Shown here in pieces: positions 48,201 to 56,011 of a stretch of 64,000 nt of DNA. Both the position numbers and the translations under genes were made by a program. The notes under the pieces were generated by a model. It was not told the DNA's origin. It worked only from the letters and a program-made list of their open reading frames with translations, and did not search any database. The DNA comes from Leptidea sinapis (Eukaryota; Arthropoda; Insecta; Lepidoptera; Pieridae), in assembly GCF_905404315.1 (NCBI RefSeq), contig NC_066266.1, forward strand, positions 1,247,501 to 1,311,500, read 5' to 3'. Position 1 is the stretch's first letter; each line of letters begins with the position of its first letter.

Positions 48201-51200
48201 GTGACGCGAACACATAAGGCTTTCCCCTACCAAAAAGTACCCAAGGAGGCTACAGAAGATTTCACTTCAAAAAAAGGTCTTAGTCTTAGGACTAACAACT
48301 TAAAATTAAATCCCAAATAATAAGTTAGTCGTAGTAGTTGTTGCAAGATTATATATTACCCAGGAACCTCAAAAATGACAAGTATACAAACTTTGGTAAT
48401 GCTCTTGCGATGGCGGCCGCACCTTTAGGCCCAATAGTATTATCATTAAGGTTCAGACATGTCAATCGGGGATTCACTTGGAATGCATCTGATAACGCTG
48501 ATATTCCAACGTGGTATATTCCATTTTGGGGCATGGCTATTTCTTCAAGCGTGCCCATATTCTGAAACAAATTTATATTTAGATTTTATTCTTTACCGAC
48601 AACAATTTTTATATTGAGAAATATTTTATTTTATTTTATTTTATTGTAATTGGAAAACTTACAGCTAAATACAATAATAGTTAGGGAAATATTTACATAA
48701 AGGGCTATTTACAAGTTTTCACAGATATTTACTAGCTAATTACATAATAAATAGTAACTAGATTAGCTAGATTAAATAGATCTAGCGACATGGTAAGAAA
48801 GATTCGTTAGTTTATTGAAGAATGTTTATCTACTATACATAAAAAATTAATACATAAACGGACGTGCATCTACATGCAATAAAGGCTGACATTTATTGAA
48901 TACTTTACACTATATTATACTTAATAATAAATTTATTTAAATTATATTTTACCTATTTAATTTTATATAAATTCAGGGATTATTGTCGATATTTTTCGAA
49001 AATCTTTTTGCTGAGTTGGTGTTTTAATTTCGTTACCGTTGTATTAAATAAATCTATATCTATGCTACAGTCTCTAACAATGTCATTATAAAACCTGCAT
49101 GCCCTTAAAAGGAATGAATTTTATGATATAATATGCTCTGATTAGCCAATAGGTCAGTTTCATGTATAAAAATGAAATTATGAAACTATAGTTTTATACA
49201 GCTTTTACCTTAATTAAGAAAATACGAATACAATACTAAATTGTTATAAACGACATGAGAATTATTTATAAGTATTTGCAAAATTAAAATCATAGTTTTA
49301 TCATCTGTATGTCACGTGAAACTCATTGAGACAATCACTCACTCACAAATAATTTCAGTTACAATATATGTAAAGAGATGCAACAATAATACTCAAACTA
49401 CAAATACTCAACGCTTTACACAAGTAAAAAAATGTAAATTAATATCTACGCAAAAACAAGAGTTATTGAGTACAGATCATGGCTGAATATTACTGTATCA
49501 ACAATAATTCAGAAGGCCACAGTAGATGCATCAATCCACACACACCGTAAATAAATAAATAAAGGTATTTTGCGACCATTATATTAGCATTTATAAAAAA
49601 ATATAATATTTAATTAAATTTAAAATTAAAATTATTATAAAAAATATAATATAAAGTTATACTTTTCGCAATTTAATGGTCAAGTACTTATATGCAATTC
49701 AATACTTATTCATAATTCAATGCTGAAACACTTCGCAATTGTCTATAAAATAGCAGTTCCATTATAAATTTACAAGTCACAAGTACAGGATAGCAAATAT
49801 TATGAAATATAATAAAATCCTTATTTCATTAAATTTCACTCAACTATATATGCATGAAACATAAAATCCATAATCCAAATATTACATTATACTAATTTGA
49901 TTAGCATTATGATAATTATTTTTTAATACGACGTATAGTGACGTATAGTGTTCGGGATGTGGGCTATTACATACTCGAGCTTTTTCTTTACCTTTTCCGA
50001 ACTCGTGCGTTCTCTTTCCCAACTGTTAAAATAATGTCTATTAAAAAGAAAAAACCAACCACGAAGTTTTTATGATTCATGCAAATATGTATTTCTAAAA
50101 AGAAGCAACTAATTTGTTTCAATATCAGATTTAATTATTTCATTCAATGAGTTAGATTAGGTTTCATTTCATTTCATCTCATTAAATTTCATTTTCATTT
50201 CATGTCAATAAAAAAAATCTACTGAAGACTTGGCTGTATGGGCATAGGTATGGGTGAAGAAAACAAAAAAAATCTGTGCTTATATTCTTTTACGGTTGGC
50301 GCCATTTTAGTTAGTTGAGGTTTTGTTGTGTTTATTATTCTATTAAATTACTTAATTTTTTCGCAACTTTATTAAAAATAGTTGATGACACGTGCAGAAC
50401 CGTCATTGCAACTTGTTCTGACCTTCGGCTGCGCCTCGGCTCGGGTAGACATTTGTCGGAACTCTGCAATGACAGGCTTTCCGCACTCGTATTGAAATAT
50501 ACTATTGTATCATTTAAATGGTGATATTTAGATTTTGGATAATATTTATCTGCCCTCTAAATGACGAGCCCGAACTATGCACAATAAATATAATGTAAAG
50601 GAATTGATTCGAATGGAAATAAAATACATAATGTTTTTTCATGTCACTAATATTAAAATTGCCATATAAAGTAAAAAAGAATCGATACTTAAAATTAACA
50701 ATAAAAAAAATAGATGACGACCGATTGTCAGACCTACCAAATATATCGTACATAAAATTTATCGTACTACAATTATTGCATTCGATTGCCATCTTGCAAC
50801 TCTATTGCGGATCGGTGAATGGAACAGATTAATATAAAAATCGTTCTACAAAAATAGGTGTTGATAGTAGAGAGGCGGGTGGGTGAGGTTCGAGACATAG
50901 GAACAAATATCAGGAAACTGAAATGGAAATGGGCTGGACATATGAGTAGAGGGAAGGGGAAGTGGAACATAAAGGTCACAGAATGGTATCCTAGAAATAG
51001 CATAAGAAACAGAGGAAGACCCCGCCAAATTTGCAGGAGTGCCCTGGAGCCGGGTTACCAAGGACAGAAAGGAGTGGAAAAGGTTGGAGGAGGCTTATGC
51101 CAAATGGCAAAAAGCTGAAGACTACCTGGATTTTATTTAAGTTAGATATAAGATATTGTATTGTTGTTTTCAGTTGAATAAAAGGCTTTATTATTATTAG

Positions 51201-54200
51201 TAGAGAGGCGAAAATTTAAGTTGTATGTATGTTTCAATGCTGAATCATAATAAAATAATATTTAAAAAAATTGTCAAAAAAAATTATAAAAAATATTTAT
51301 AGGTCCCACCCTTATCAGGCATATGACAAATAGATGTTGGCCCATTCTCAGACCTAGCCGATATGCACACAAAATTCCATACAACTCAGTTTAGCCGTTT
51401 TGGCGGACTTTGGTAACAAACACCATGAGAATTTTATATATTAGATTAATAATAATCATATAATAATAATTTATGGTTAATTGGTGGCACATTAAGTATC
51501 ACATTATAATGTATTTTAGTGAGTAAGATCTAATGTATCACTGTTTGTTGTCACCCCAATAAATAAAAATAAAAATAAATTCACTTATTATTAGTAATTA
51601 TTTCTATTTCTCTATGTGTAAAGGCTTGCCAGTTATGTCTAACATCAATATTGGTTTAAAAGTAAAACACATGCACTAAAATGGCAATCACATGATAATC
51701 TTGTACACTTGACCAAAGTGTAAAGTCAAAATATCTTTAGTCATTGAAATCATATTTGATCATTTTGAATCATATTTTTTTTTTGGTTTTAATAATAATA
51801 AGAAAGTAAAGTGTTGTAATTATTTTTTCAAACATTCACAATCAAAAGTTTATTATTATGAAAAAATTACCTGAAAAACAACAGCTAGTGCCTTAGCACC
51901 ATCATTTTCAAGACGATTCCTACCAGCTATAAACACTTTCAATTTTTTCGGACTTGCTGATAAAGCTTTTGCTAATAGTTTTCCTCCTGTTATACCAAGC
52001 CCATTGTTATTCAGTCTTAGTTCCTGAAAATAAAATGATAATTACTGCCCTGTTCAAATCCAATAGAAGAGCTTAAACCCAACTTGATCACTCTAAACAA
52101 TCAATGATGTGCCACAATATAATTAATTATATTTTTAGTACTTTGGACATGCTTATAAATTTGACCCCGTGCACACAGAGAGTTCCACGTTCTAGTGACC
52201 TATGGTCCCTCAAGGTTCTAACACACAAGTGGAGTTAAAATTCTCTCGTTCTACTTTTCTTTGTGACTTTGAAAAAAAGTATTGCATGCTATTATATATT
52301 ATTACCCTATTAACTCAACGCAAGAAAAACTTAGAGATGAACAACAATTCTATTATATTTATTTTAACATCACATCAATAAATAGTTTTCGTAGTCAACA
52401 TGACTTAAATCATATAATAACCTCCTTATCTAAAGAATTCTATTAGGTTTTCTGTATTAAGTAATAATTAAATAAGATGTCACTCTTTCACAACTTTACA
52501 ATTTTTGGTGAGGGCAATAGTATAAATTAAGTAATAAGTTTCTCAAGGTATGGCTCCAAACATGGTTGCAGTTGCCACTGAGATGAAGTGTAACAAGTAA
52601 TTACTGTATTTTTACATTAGGATTTGTGTAAAAGTTCCATTTATATTATTATTTTATTTTACCCAACATTTCATGACCTTTGAGAGCATGTTTTCATGGG
52701 TTTTCCGAGGCAAAAAAGAAAATAGTATTCGTAAAAAGTGTATGTATACACTTGGTTGTATTTGATCATCACGCTCCATACTCTCTTGTCAAACCAGAGG
52801 ATTCACAAGAGTGTTGCTTATAAACCATGGACATTGTGGTGAGGGTAAATGGTTCTTTCCATTGGATTTATATCCTGGCAACCCTAATATATATTTTTTT
52901 GCCAAATTGCACAGTGGATACACAAAAAAGCTATCAGAAACAGGAATAAGTGCACAATCAGTAAAAAATATTGATTGAGCCCATTTCTAGTCTAAAACTC
53001 TCTTAATACTATTAAACATTTAGATAAACAAATGAGATATTTCTCAGTTTTGAGCTCTAAAATTCAAAAACAAGAAAGAGGTTGTGAATAGATGCTAAAC
53101 GAAATTTTCATGTCTTCCAGAACCATAATCTGCTACCACATACAATAACGTAAAAGCACCTCTGAACAGCTTTGATTGTCCTGGTCCAAGCCCATCTCTC
53201 ATCAACTTCAGGTTGTCGTTAACCAATGCCTTTAAAATATCATCGGTATTTACTGGCCTGACAAAAATATAATAATCTTTGGCTGTCATGAAGTCCAAAT
53301 CTACCAACAGATAAAACGCCGCAAATGGAGCTGGATAGGCCACACACTCTGTGAGTCTGGAGGGATCCCAACCATATACCGAGGCAAGCCCTAAACTGGA
53401 ACCCTCAAGGGAATGTGGCCATCCAAAGCAAATCTGGGGCAGACTGTCATTGACGAAGCAACAGACATTGGGAAGACTTGGAGTGAAATTAAGAGAGATG
53501 CTCAGGACCAATCTTGATGGATATGCACTGTGGATGCCCTCTGCCCCAGCTAGGGGATACAGGAACTTAAGTCAACATATAATAATAAATAATTTATGGC
53601 TCATCCTCATAGTAATTAAACCTCTAACCTGAAGTTCAGAACACACTTCACTCTGCAACAACTTAGCAAGTCCTTCTACTCCGATGGGTCCAAATGCATT
53701 ATCACTCAGGTCCAACTCGGAGAGTCTTGCACCAGCTTGTATCATACCATCTCCTAATGCAGCCTGGAAACAAATAAAAAAGTGTCCAATAGAAGGAATT
53801 CGAGCAGTGCTCGAGGCATACTGAACTGAGGGACTTAGTCTTAATTAAGTAAACCATTATTGTTAACTGTAATCAATTGAAACAAAAGGCTCCCTTTAGT
53901 ATGCAATTTAAAAAACTGTACGTGCACTTGCTCACTTTATTCTGCAGTTGTAAGCACAAAAATAATTTGTATATGTATGAAAATCCATATCTATTGTGGA
54001 TTAGCGGCCAAATAAATTACATAGTAAACTCATCATATGTGTCATGTAATTTGTAAAATTGACAATCCTGTACTCCTGTATGGCAACCAAGGATCTATCA
54101 ATATATTACTTAATATGTAAAGCGAAAACTTTGTAACCCATTTCAAAAAAATTGAGGATGAATGTGAAATTTAAACTGTGTTAAACACACTGAATATGGA

Positions 54201-55038
54201 GTAGTGCATAAACCTATTATTTATATTAAATGTTCTAATACATACATTGATTTAATAAAAATAAATATTACACATACTAATGCTTGAATGACACACACAC
54301 ACATGACATATTACATTTAAATAAAACACTGTAACTGTGTAAAAACAGTTACACTTTATAAAAAGTGTACACCCAATTATACTTACCAGTGCTGGTGGTA
54401 TTTCAGTTTTCATTCGGCCTGTGAACATGTCTGAAAATCTTGCACTCTTAAGCTCTGGGTGGTTCTCCAGTGCCTTTGCTATTGCTTTGGCAGCTGGAAT
54501 ACCTAGTGTGTTTCCAGTAAGTGTCAGGTACTGAAGGTCTGGACAGGCATTTATGGCATCCACAATTGGTTTTGCTGTCAATGGAAGATGAATAAATAAT
54601 CACAATTATAACATATACAGTAACAACATAATTAACAATAATTATTGAAAAAATGTGGAACAGTTTTCTGGATGATTTCTTTCCATTTATCAAATAATAT
54701 GTTCATATATTGATGCATGTAAAGCTACTAGCCATAGCTATAAGCTATATATATCTAGGTATGCACACAGTTAAATGTCTAAGTTGATACTCGTGAGGAG
54801 GTTATGTTTTACACTCTGAGAAAGCTATTTTTAACACATTATCTTAATTACTTCAAACAAGCCACAAGAAAATGCTTATTAACAATTTAATATCGAATAA
54901 TATCGTAGTTAATAGAAGACACAAACCATCATCTTCGGTGTTCAATTTCAATGATTTTCCCGAAAAATCAACGCCACTGGCCTGACGACCTGGGTGCAAT
55001 AAAGCTGTACTTATCGAACTAAGATCAAATGAAAACAT
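33082..55038 (-). CDS. RanGAP1: Ran GTPase-activating protein, complete 12-exon gene
   Basis: RanGAP stimulates GTP hydrolysis by Ran in the cytoplasm and at nuclear pores, releasing cargo and setting the Ran-GTP gradient. Coding exons (minus strand): 54927-55038, 54387-54574, 53629-53763, 51871-52023, 48392-48561, 46943-47045, 46004-46115, 43433-43534, 41637-41762, 40095-40204, 34694-34879, 33082-33273. Every junction is GT-AG and the phases close, giving about 562 residues (human 587). Residues 1-325 form the leucine-rich-repeat GAP domain with SDMFTGR (the Arg region essential in yeast Rna1), LDLSDNAFGP, LRLNNNGLG and GRNRLENDGA. Residues 326-400 are acidic. 400-562 match the C-terminal domain of animal RanGAP1, with a psi-K-x-E motif (IKSE, about 498-501). 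An AATAAA overlaps the stop, and another lies near 33035. Introns hold 11 or more transposon or repeat pieces; none breaks an exon. Confidence 0.96.
33575..33660 (+). repeat. Lepidopteran repeat with GGTCTGAGGCATACTATTTC, copy 2
   Basis: CTTGAGTTTCTTGCGGTCTG, then AGGCATACTATTTCGAATAG and TTGACATTCAATAA match copy 1 at 23165. It sits in RanGAP intron 11 and abuts the 3' tail of the RTE fragment. Confidence 0.7.
33660..34375 (-). mobile_element. RTE-type LINE, C-terminal fragment (broken)
   Basis: The minus strand reads VTEFLYLGSMFTRNGRYEGD, then TLMYGSESWVWQKKH (34104-34361), and MLKWFGHVERMSEEIM, RGRPRRTFDDQIGDVLRKGE and NVEEAREVCKDTSKW (33686-34003). These are the YGSESW, WFGHVERM and GRPRRT signatures of RTE-like endonuclease/reverse transcriptases widespread in Lepidoptera. 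The 3' side ends in a (TATG)n-like microsatellite at 33660-33690, as RTE insertions do. It lies in RanGAP intron 11, in the sense orientation. Confidence 0.9.
34546..34625 (+). repeat. Repeat E, copy 2
   Basis: AAAAGAAATATTTAAAGTGAC, then AAAAGCGCTTAGTTCAAGCC and a CAATAAAGCTTATTTGATTT tail. Pairs with 11330-11402. Confidence 0.65.
34694..34879 (-). CDS. RanGAP1: RanGAP exon 11
   Basis: 62 codons, acceptor CATTACAG, donor GTATAT. Encodes KKPENLIQAYVEATCCVSGL, then helical segments ending ELLKALQLIK. The last codon, AAG, is the lysine of the psi-K-x-E motif completed by exon 12. Confidence 0.94.
34950..35410 (+). repeat. Repeat B, copy 1 (RanGAP intron 10)
   Basis: About 460 bp colinear with 47812-48275 in intron 5. 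Shared anchors: GAAATTTCATAATGTTTAAA, TTTATTTTATAAACTTATTT, a GCTGTATAGCTACA block, GGTGACGCAAACT, AAATTATTTATTTATGGCATGCGCCAG-like and a GGCTAAAGAAG end. Non-coding. The copies are in the same orientation and clearly diverged. Confidence 0.8.
35613..35643 (-). other. Helitron 3' terminal hairpin and CTAG end
   Basis: GCCAC and GTGGC form the short stem (35626-35643), followed on the minus strand by AGGGTACAG and the CTAG terminus. The next base is T, as expected for insertion between A and T. Confidence 0.82.
35737..36830 (-). pseudogene. Helitron helicase domain remnant
   Basis: Frame 36375-36827 has GRTAHSTLKLPLN, LIVWNECTMAHKISLEALDR (motif II, a Pif1-like D-E variant reading NE here) and ALILLAGDFRQTLAVI (motif III GDFRQ). 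Frame 35737-36066 has RLQFPIRLAFAITINKAQGQ (motif V/VI, NKAQGQS). These are Pif1-family signatures of Helitron proteins. The frames are separated by damaged sequence. Confidence 0.9.
37060..38761 (-). pseudogene. Helitron Rep domain remnant
   Basis: Fragments in order from the 5' side: YAKIETERLLFLRLNH, KSLMDFIVKHEVFGSV, WQKRELPHAHILIWL (the HUH two-histidine motif, intact as HAH), a MVDGKCSKQNPRAF block, INSIKYICRYVNKGSDMAVF (the region of the catalytic Tyr residues), then FIFMHERNPAVALLAVHLEN and TLTAFFTLCQDDAFARTL. The motifs are well preserved, but at least four frame changes make the ORF non-functional. Confidence 0.9.
38791..39170 (+). mobile_element. LINE reverse-transcriptase C-terminal fragment, copy 2
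   Basis: GCGTGCAACGCATAGCTGCT, then CGAATTGTCGGGGATCCAGT match the tail of the copy at 44345-45190. Translation AARIVGDPVLCERLDHLALL is clear, then LLDLIPAAKFHFRTTRHKL, with an internal deletion of the RDVASLCVFYRIYHG part. It interrupts or truncates the Helitron's 5' side. Confidence 0.82.
39171..40094. other. RanGAP intron 10 remainder, no gene seen
   Basis: AT-rich DNA with a CATTTCATTTCATT low-complexity run near 39326-39350. The 67-codon minus frame at 39536-39739 has no recognisable features. Confidence 0.5.
40095..40204 (-). CDS. RanGAP1: RanGAP exon 10
   Basis: Acceptor AAATTTCAG, donor GTATTA. Encodes AHAVESNVGEFLLKPTIQNL, then EKLGSDGAVLIDTHLQ, the beginning of the C-terminal domain. 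It lies between a Helitron-like 5' end (41328) and the Helitron at 35613-38785, both in gene orientation. Confidence 0.93.
41246..41328 (-). mobile_element. Helitron 5' terminus (minus strand)
   Basis: On the minus strand the sequence starts TCTAATATATAAAATTCTCG, then TGTCGC and an AACGGCTAAACCGTTTTG inverted block, the usual subterminal structure of lepidopteran Helitrons. The TC end is at 41328. It lies in RanGAP intron 9 in the same orientation as the Helitron whose 3' end is at 35613. Confidence 0.65.
41370..41600 (+). mobile_element. LINE 3'-region repeat ending in a Lepidoptera-type tail
   Basis: GGGCAAATGAGACTTAACAT, CTTATGTCTCAAGGTGATGA, TTTTTCAAGAATCCTACACT and AATTACCATCAGCTGAACGC, then CTGCTCGTCTCCTC. 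I recognise this motif order as a common lepidopteran LINE 3' region. Its start resembles 150-240 in reverse, and its end resembles 14279-14345. It ends about 35 bp from RanGAP exon 9. Confidence 0.75.
41637..41762 (-). CDS. RanGAP1: RanGAP exon 9
   Basis: Acceptor TTCTCCAG, donor GTAAGT. Encodes VSDSEEPSEGSDDDGSSEDS, then ATEDAQHMDTVLDISDMLKTS: an acidic, serine-rich linker expected to be disordered. Length and order match the acidic hinge between the two RanGAP1 domains. Confidence 0.92.
42480..42690 (+). mobile_element. LINE C-terminal fragment (IKRRKGSWIGH type), copy 1
   Basis: ATAAAACGACGCAAAGGGAG codes for an IKRRKGSWIGHT-like block, then GRPK (from CGTGGCCGTCCAAAG) and a degraded W-x-x-L-C-P tail. 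It matches 53300-53580. The WIGH...GKRKRGRP...W pattern is the C-terminal end of a lepidopteran endonuclease/RT-type LINE. RanGAP intron 8. Confidence 0.75.
43040..43090 (+). repeat. Lepidopteran repeat (CGACTTCAAAAAAGAGG motif)
   Basis: AAACGACTTCAAAAAAGAGG, then TTTCTCAATTCGATTG is the same repeat type as 30975-31012. Confidence 0.55.
43433..43534 (-). CDS. RanGAP1: RanGAP exon 8
   Basis: Acceptor TTATTCCCAG, donor GTAAGT. Encodes NSLGGAANKKVMKDKLGAAA, then ELSDDEGSDDEDE, the start of the acidic linker. GN-x-LG closes the last repeat, as in other RanGAPs. Confidence 0.93.
43668..43752 (-). repeat. tRNA-derived SINE head, copy 3
   Basis: The minus strand reads GGTTGGCTCAGTTGATAAGA, then a CGTTCAGGCGGAACCCGAGAG block and GTCGCGGGTC, the clearest of the three tRNA-like heads (A-box TGGCTCAGTTG). 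It is followed by CGCATCGTTCATAAATTTT. RanGAP intron 7. Confidence 0.72.
44160..44340 (+). repeat. Repeat C, copy 1
   Basis: TATATGTAAAGTGACGCAAT, AATACTCAAAC, AAATGTAAATTAATA, GAGTTATTGAGTACAG and CATCAATCAACACACACCGG, then AAATAAATAAA. Matches 49365-49562 with a short internal indel. It directly precedes a LINE fragment and may be part of it. Confidence 0.75.
44345..45190 (+). mobile_element. LINE thumb and C-terminal region, best-preserved copy
   Basis: The first part, in shifting frames, reads SSLEKVAEWGKLNLVQ, ASPSIGILGLEISSNCQFRG, GKAKLASKKLGVINRARQYF and LYKAQVRPHMEYCCHLW. The open frame 44694-45167 continues SGAPQYQLDPFDRVQRRAAR, CERLDHLALRRDVASLC, RIYHGECSEELFNLIPAAEF and TKLWNELPCAVFPGRYDMGT, then FKKSAYTFLKG. 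This is the RT thumb and C-terminus of a CR1/Jockey-group LINE. The 157-codon frame is intact, but the catalytic domain is absent. RanGAP intron 7, antisense. Confidence 0.9.
45712..45996 (+). mobile_element. LINE C-terminal fragment, copy 4, abutting RanGAP exon 7
   Basis: GCCGAATTCCACATTTCCAC, then ACGCCACATATTATGATATC, TGGATTTATGGCGTTCCTCC and GAATGTAGGCGGCGGTGATC match the tail of the copy at 44345. Its end, GTTTGTCCTCTCTTCCATAT followed by an A-run, reaches 45996. The RanGAP exon 7 donor (plus-strand complement at 45998-46003) follows at once. Confidence 0.82.
46004..46115 (-). CDS. RanGAP1: RanGAP exon 7
   Basis: Acceptor TTTATTTCAG, donor GTAATA. Encodes SLDLSHNEIGKDACMEVVDA to RLTRVTLAG, the last leucine-rich repeat. 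The intron begins next to the tail of an antisense LINE (45712-45996), which leaves only the donor bases between them. Confidence 0.94.
46165..46942. other. RanGAP intron 6, no gene seen
   Basis: AT-rich intron. No bounded repeat was recognised, apart from scattered GTATTATTAG-type runs. Confidence 0.5.
46943..47045 (-). CDS. RanGAP1: RanGAP exon 6
   Basis: Acceptor TTGTTTTCAG, donor GTAACT. Encodes LKQLKSINFGDCLLKSAGAI and ALAKGLKDSSMPLQ. NFGDCLLKS is a strongly conserved RanGAP motif. Phase 0 end. Confidence 0.95.
47225..47805 (+). mobile_element. LINE C-terminal fragment (YGCQTW type), copy 1
   Basis: The frame 47253-47537 reads KLYYTSILPCLTYGCQTW, LLVCEHNMERNMLNIKLGHQ, KIRKTTKVRDVLEKIKKLKW and NWTGHIMRS. 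YG-x-x-TW, Q-R/E-x-MER-x-ML and KW-x-W-x-GH are typical of a lepidopteran RT-LINE C-terminus. After a stop the WR-LARDR-KW-EAY tail is still recognisable at 47600-47660. It ends in an (ATT)n run after AAGGCTTTTATT, the same end as at 51175. RanGAP intron 5, antisense. Confidence 0.87.
47812..48275 (+). repeat. Repeat B, copy 2 (RanGAP intron 5)
   Basis: Colinear with 34950-35410. Anchors: GACTGCCAGTAGAAG, GAAATTACATAATGTTTAAA, TTTATTTTATAAACTTATTT, a GTTGTATAGCTACA block, AAATTATTTATTTAAGGCGT and GCGCCAG. Directly follows the (ATT)n end of the LINE fragment. Confidence 0.8.
48392..48561 (-). CDS. RanGAP1: RanGAP exon 5
   Basis: Acceptor TTTGTTTCAG. Encodes MGTLEEIAMPQNGIYHVGI, CLNLNDNTIGPKGAAAIARA and LPK. 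The donor is GTTTGT, the same non-consensus type as exon 1; reading on in frame past it gives a non-homologous tail. It leaves two bases, completed by exon 6. Confidence 0.93.
48605..48740 (-). repeat. LINE 3' end with (ATTTT)n microsatellite
   Basis: An (ATTTT)n run at about 48620-48650 is followed by GTAATTGGAAAACTTACAGC and AAATACAATAATAGTTAGGG, a frequent lepidopteran 3'-end motif in reverse. RanGAP intron 4. Confidence 0.55.
49365..49562 (+). repeat. Repeat C, copy 2
   Basis: TATATGTAAAGAGATGCAAC, AATACTCAAAC, AAATGTAAATTAATATCTACG, GAGTTATTGAGTACAG and CATCAATCCACACACACCGT, with an insertion of about 50 bp relative to copy 1. RanGAP intron 4. Confidence 0.75.
49563..50845. other. RanGAP intron 4 interior, no gene seen
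   Basis: Very AT-rich, with a TTTCATTTCATTTCATC low-complexity run at 50162-50205 and a small GC-richer patch at 50400-50480. The short overlapping frames at 50514-50832 have no family signature. Confidence 0.5.
50846..51205 (+). mobile_element. LINE C-terminal fragment (YGCQTW type), copy 2
   Basis: The frame 50858-51118 reads IRKLKWKWAGHMSRGKGKWN, VTEWYPRNSIRNRGRPRQ, then after a frame change WKRLEEAYAKWQKAEDY-like. It is the same family as 47225-47805, carrying the part that is broken there. Ends AAAAGGCTTTATTATTATTA. Confidence 0.87.
51340..51445 (-). mobile_element. Helitron 5' terminus (minus strand)
   Basis: The minus strand begins TCTAATATATAAAATTCTCA, then a TGGTGTTTGTTACCAAAGTCC block and AACGGCTAAACTGAGTTG. 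Same family as 41246-41328. No matching 3' end was found downstream on the minus strand. RanGAP intron 4. Confidence 0.65.
51871..52023 (-). CDS. RanGAP1: RanGAP exon 4
   Basis: 51 codons between a TTTTCAG acceptor and GTAATT donor. Encodes ELRLNNNGLGITGGKLLAKA and VFIAGRNRLENDGAKALAV, the repeats holding the conserved Asn of the Ran-facing surface. Confidence 0.96.
52024..53299. other. RanGAP intron 3, first part (genomic right side has the LINE tail), no gene seen
   Basis: No gene or bounded repeat was recognised in this AT-rich intron segment. Confidence 0.5.
53300..53580 (+). mobile_element. LINE C-terminal fragment (IKRRKWSWIGH type), copy 2
   Basis: AGATAAAACGCCGCAAATGG codes for IKRRKWSWIGH, followed in other frames by WNPQG-like and TWGEIKRDAQD-like blocks and a W-x-x-x-VDALCPS-x-GIQE-like end. 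Matches 42480-42690. RanGAP intron 3, antisense. Open frames on both strands here are incidental. Confidence 0.82.
53629..53763 (-). CDS. RanGAP1: RanGAP exon 3
   Basis: 45 codons, acceptor TTTCCAG and donor GTTAGA. Encodes GARLSELDLSDNAFGPIG and ends LLQSEVCSELQ, a leucine-rich repeat with the LSDNAFGP signature. In the gene it is followed 3' by intron 3, which carries the LINE tail at 53300-53580. Confidence 0.95.
54387..54574 (-). CDS. RanGAP1: RanGAP exon 2
   Basis: After the TTGACAG acceptor it encodes AKPIVDAINACPDLQYLTL to FSDMFTGRMKTEIPPAL, including the essential FTGR motif. The donor is GTAAGT. Ends in phase 0. Confidence 0.96.
54927..55038 (-). CDS. RanGAP1: RanGAP exon 1
   Basis: Encodes the start MFSFDLSSIS to FSGKSLKLNTEDD. 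GKSLKLNT is a diagnostic RanGAP N-terminal motif. The donor is GTTTGT (non-consensus at +3), and the exon leaves one base, completed by exon 2 to make Ala. Confidence 0.93.
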
Positions 55039-55499
55039 TTTGTTTTATTGATAGTTAATAGGGTAGTTTAAATTCGAATTGAAATTATACGAAAAACGTT
55101 ATCGCGCGTCTATTTAAAAAATAAAATACTAAAATAGACGTTGTTACTTGTTATTGTTAGGTAGGTACTCAACCACAGATATTCAACAGCCAAAAGTCTC
55201 AAAACCATTTTTTTTTGGTTCTGTTCGTCCATCTGGACAGGCAAAGGGGTCAAAAGCCCATACAGCCAAGTCTTCATTTTTATTTTTCTATTCTTCACGT
55301 TACACAGCTTGTTCAAAGTCAAGATACGTATTCATATAATCTTCATCTTCAAACATAAATAGTACAATTTCCCATAAAAGTAGTATTTCGTGTTCTTCAT
55401 CTTTCATTTTCTTCATATACATATAGGTTCGCATGAAAAGCCGAAGCCAAGTCTTTTATTGATAATATTCTTGTTCCGATTAAGATCAAGCTTAGCCCC
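55039..55499. promoter_or_regulatory. Region upstream of RanGAP (promoter not resolved)
   Basis: About 460 bp between the RanGAP start codon and the LINE 3' end. The 5' UTR and promoter should lie here. I see no clear TATA box. A GCGCGTC patch is at about 55103. A short LINE-like remnant cannot be excluded. Confidence 0.35.
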
Positions 55500-55784
55500 T
55501 TATTTTTAATAATAAACTTTTATGATATAATACTAAAATATAAATCTCATATACGATATAAGAAATATATTATACATGAATTATAAGTAATAATGATGAA
55601 TATTAGTTGAATATAATAATTATAAGATAATATGAAACTAATTTAAGTATAACTACAAATATACTATTTACATTTATACATTAAAATTTACATTATAAAC
55701 ACAAGTCCAATAATAATTTATTATTTATGGACGAATATGTTTTAAGTCTGTGTAAGGGATTGTGTCAGAAGCCAAGCCGTATTT

Positions 55785-56011
55785 TCAAATTTCGCCTACC
55801 GTTGAAACTATAAATTTGTAAAGCGGCACGAAGCAGTCATAAGTTTTCAATAACTGCTGAAGTGAGCGCGGGATGTATTCAGCATTCTTATAAATATCCA
55901 AGAGGCAGTCTATCAATGTAAATCTTTGAAGATTATATTGGGGACAGTCAAAGAAAATGTGATCAAGAGTTTGGATGGATAAATTTGATAGAATTGACAA
56001 GTTGGAGAATC
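55785..56011 (-). pseudogene. LINE C-terminal Cys/His block
   Basis: The frame 55785-56000 reads IQTLDHIFFDCPQYN, the end of the H-x3-4-C block seen also in the plus-strand LINE at about 29440. A frameshift separates it from the RNase H frame. Confidence 0.85.

Noticed and set aside
48349..48391. In-frame extension of RanGAP exon 5 beyond 48392
   Set aside because: The extra residues do not resemble RanGAP, whereas splicing at GTTTGT joins exon 6 to restore the conserved LPKLKQLKSINFGDC order.
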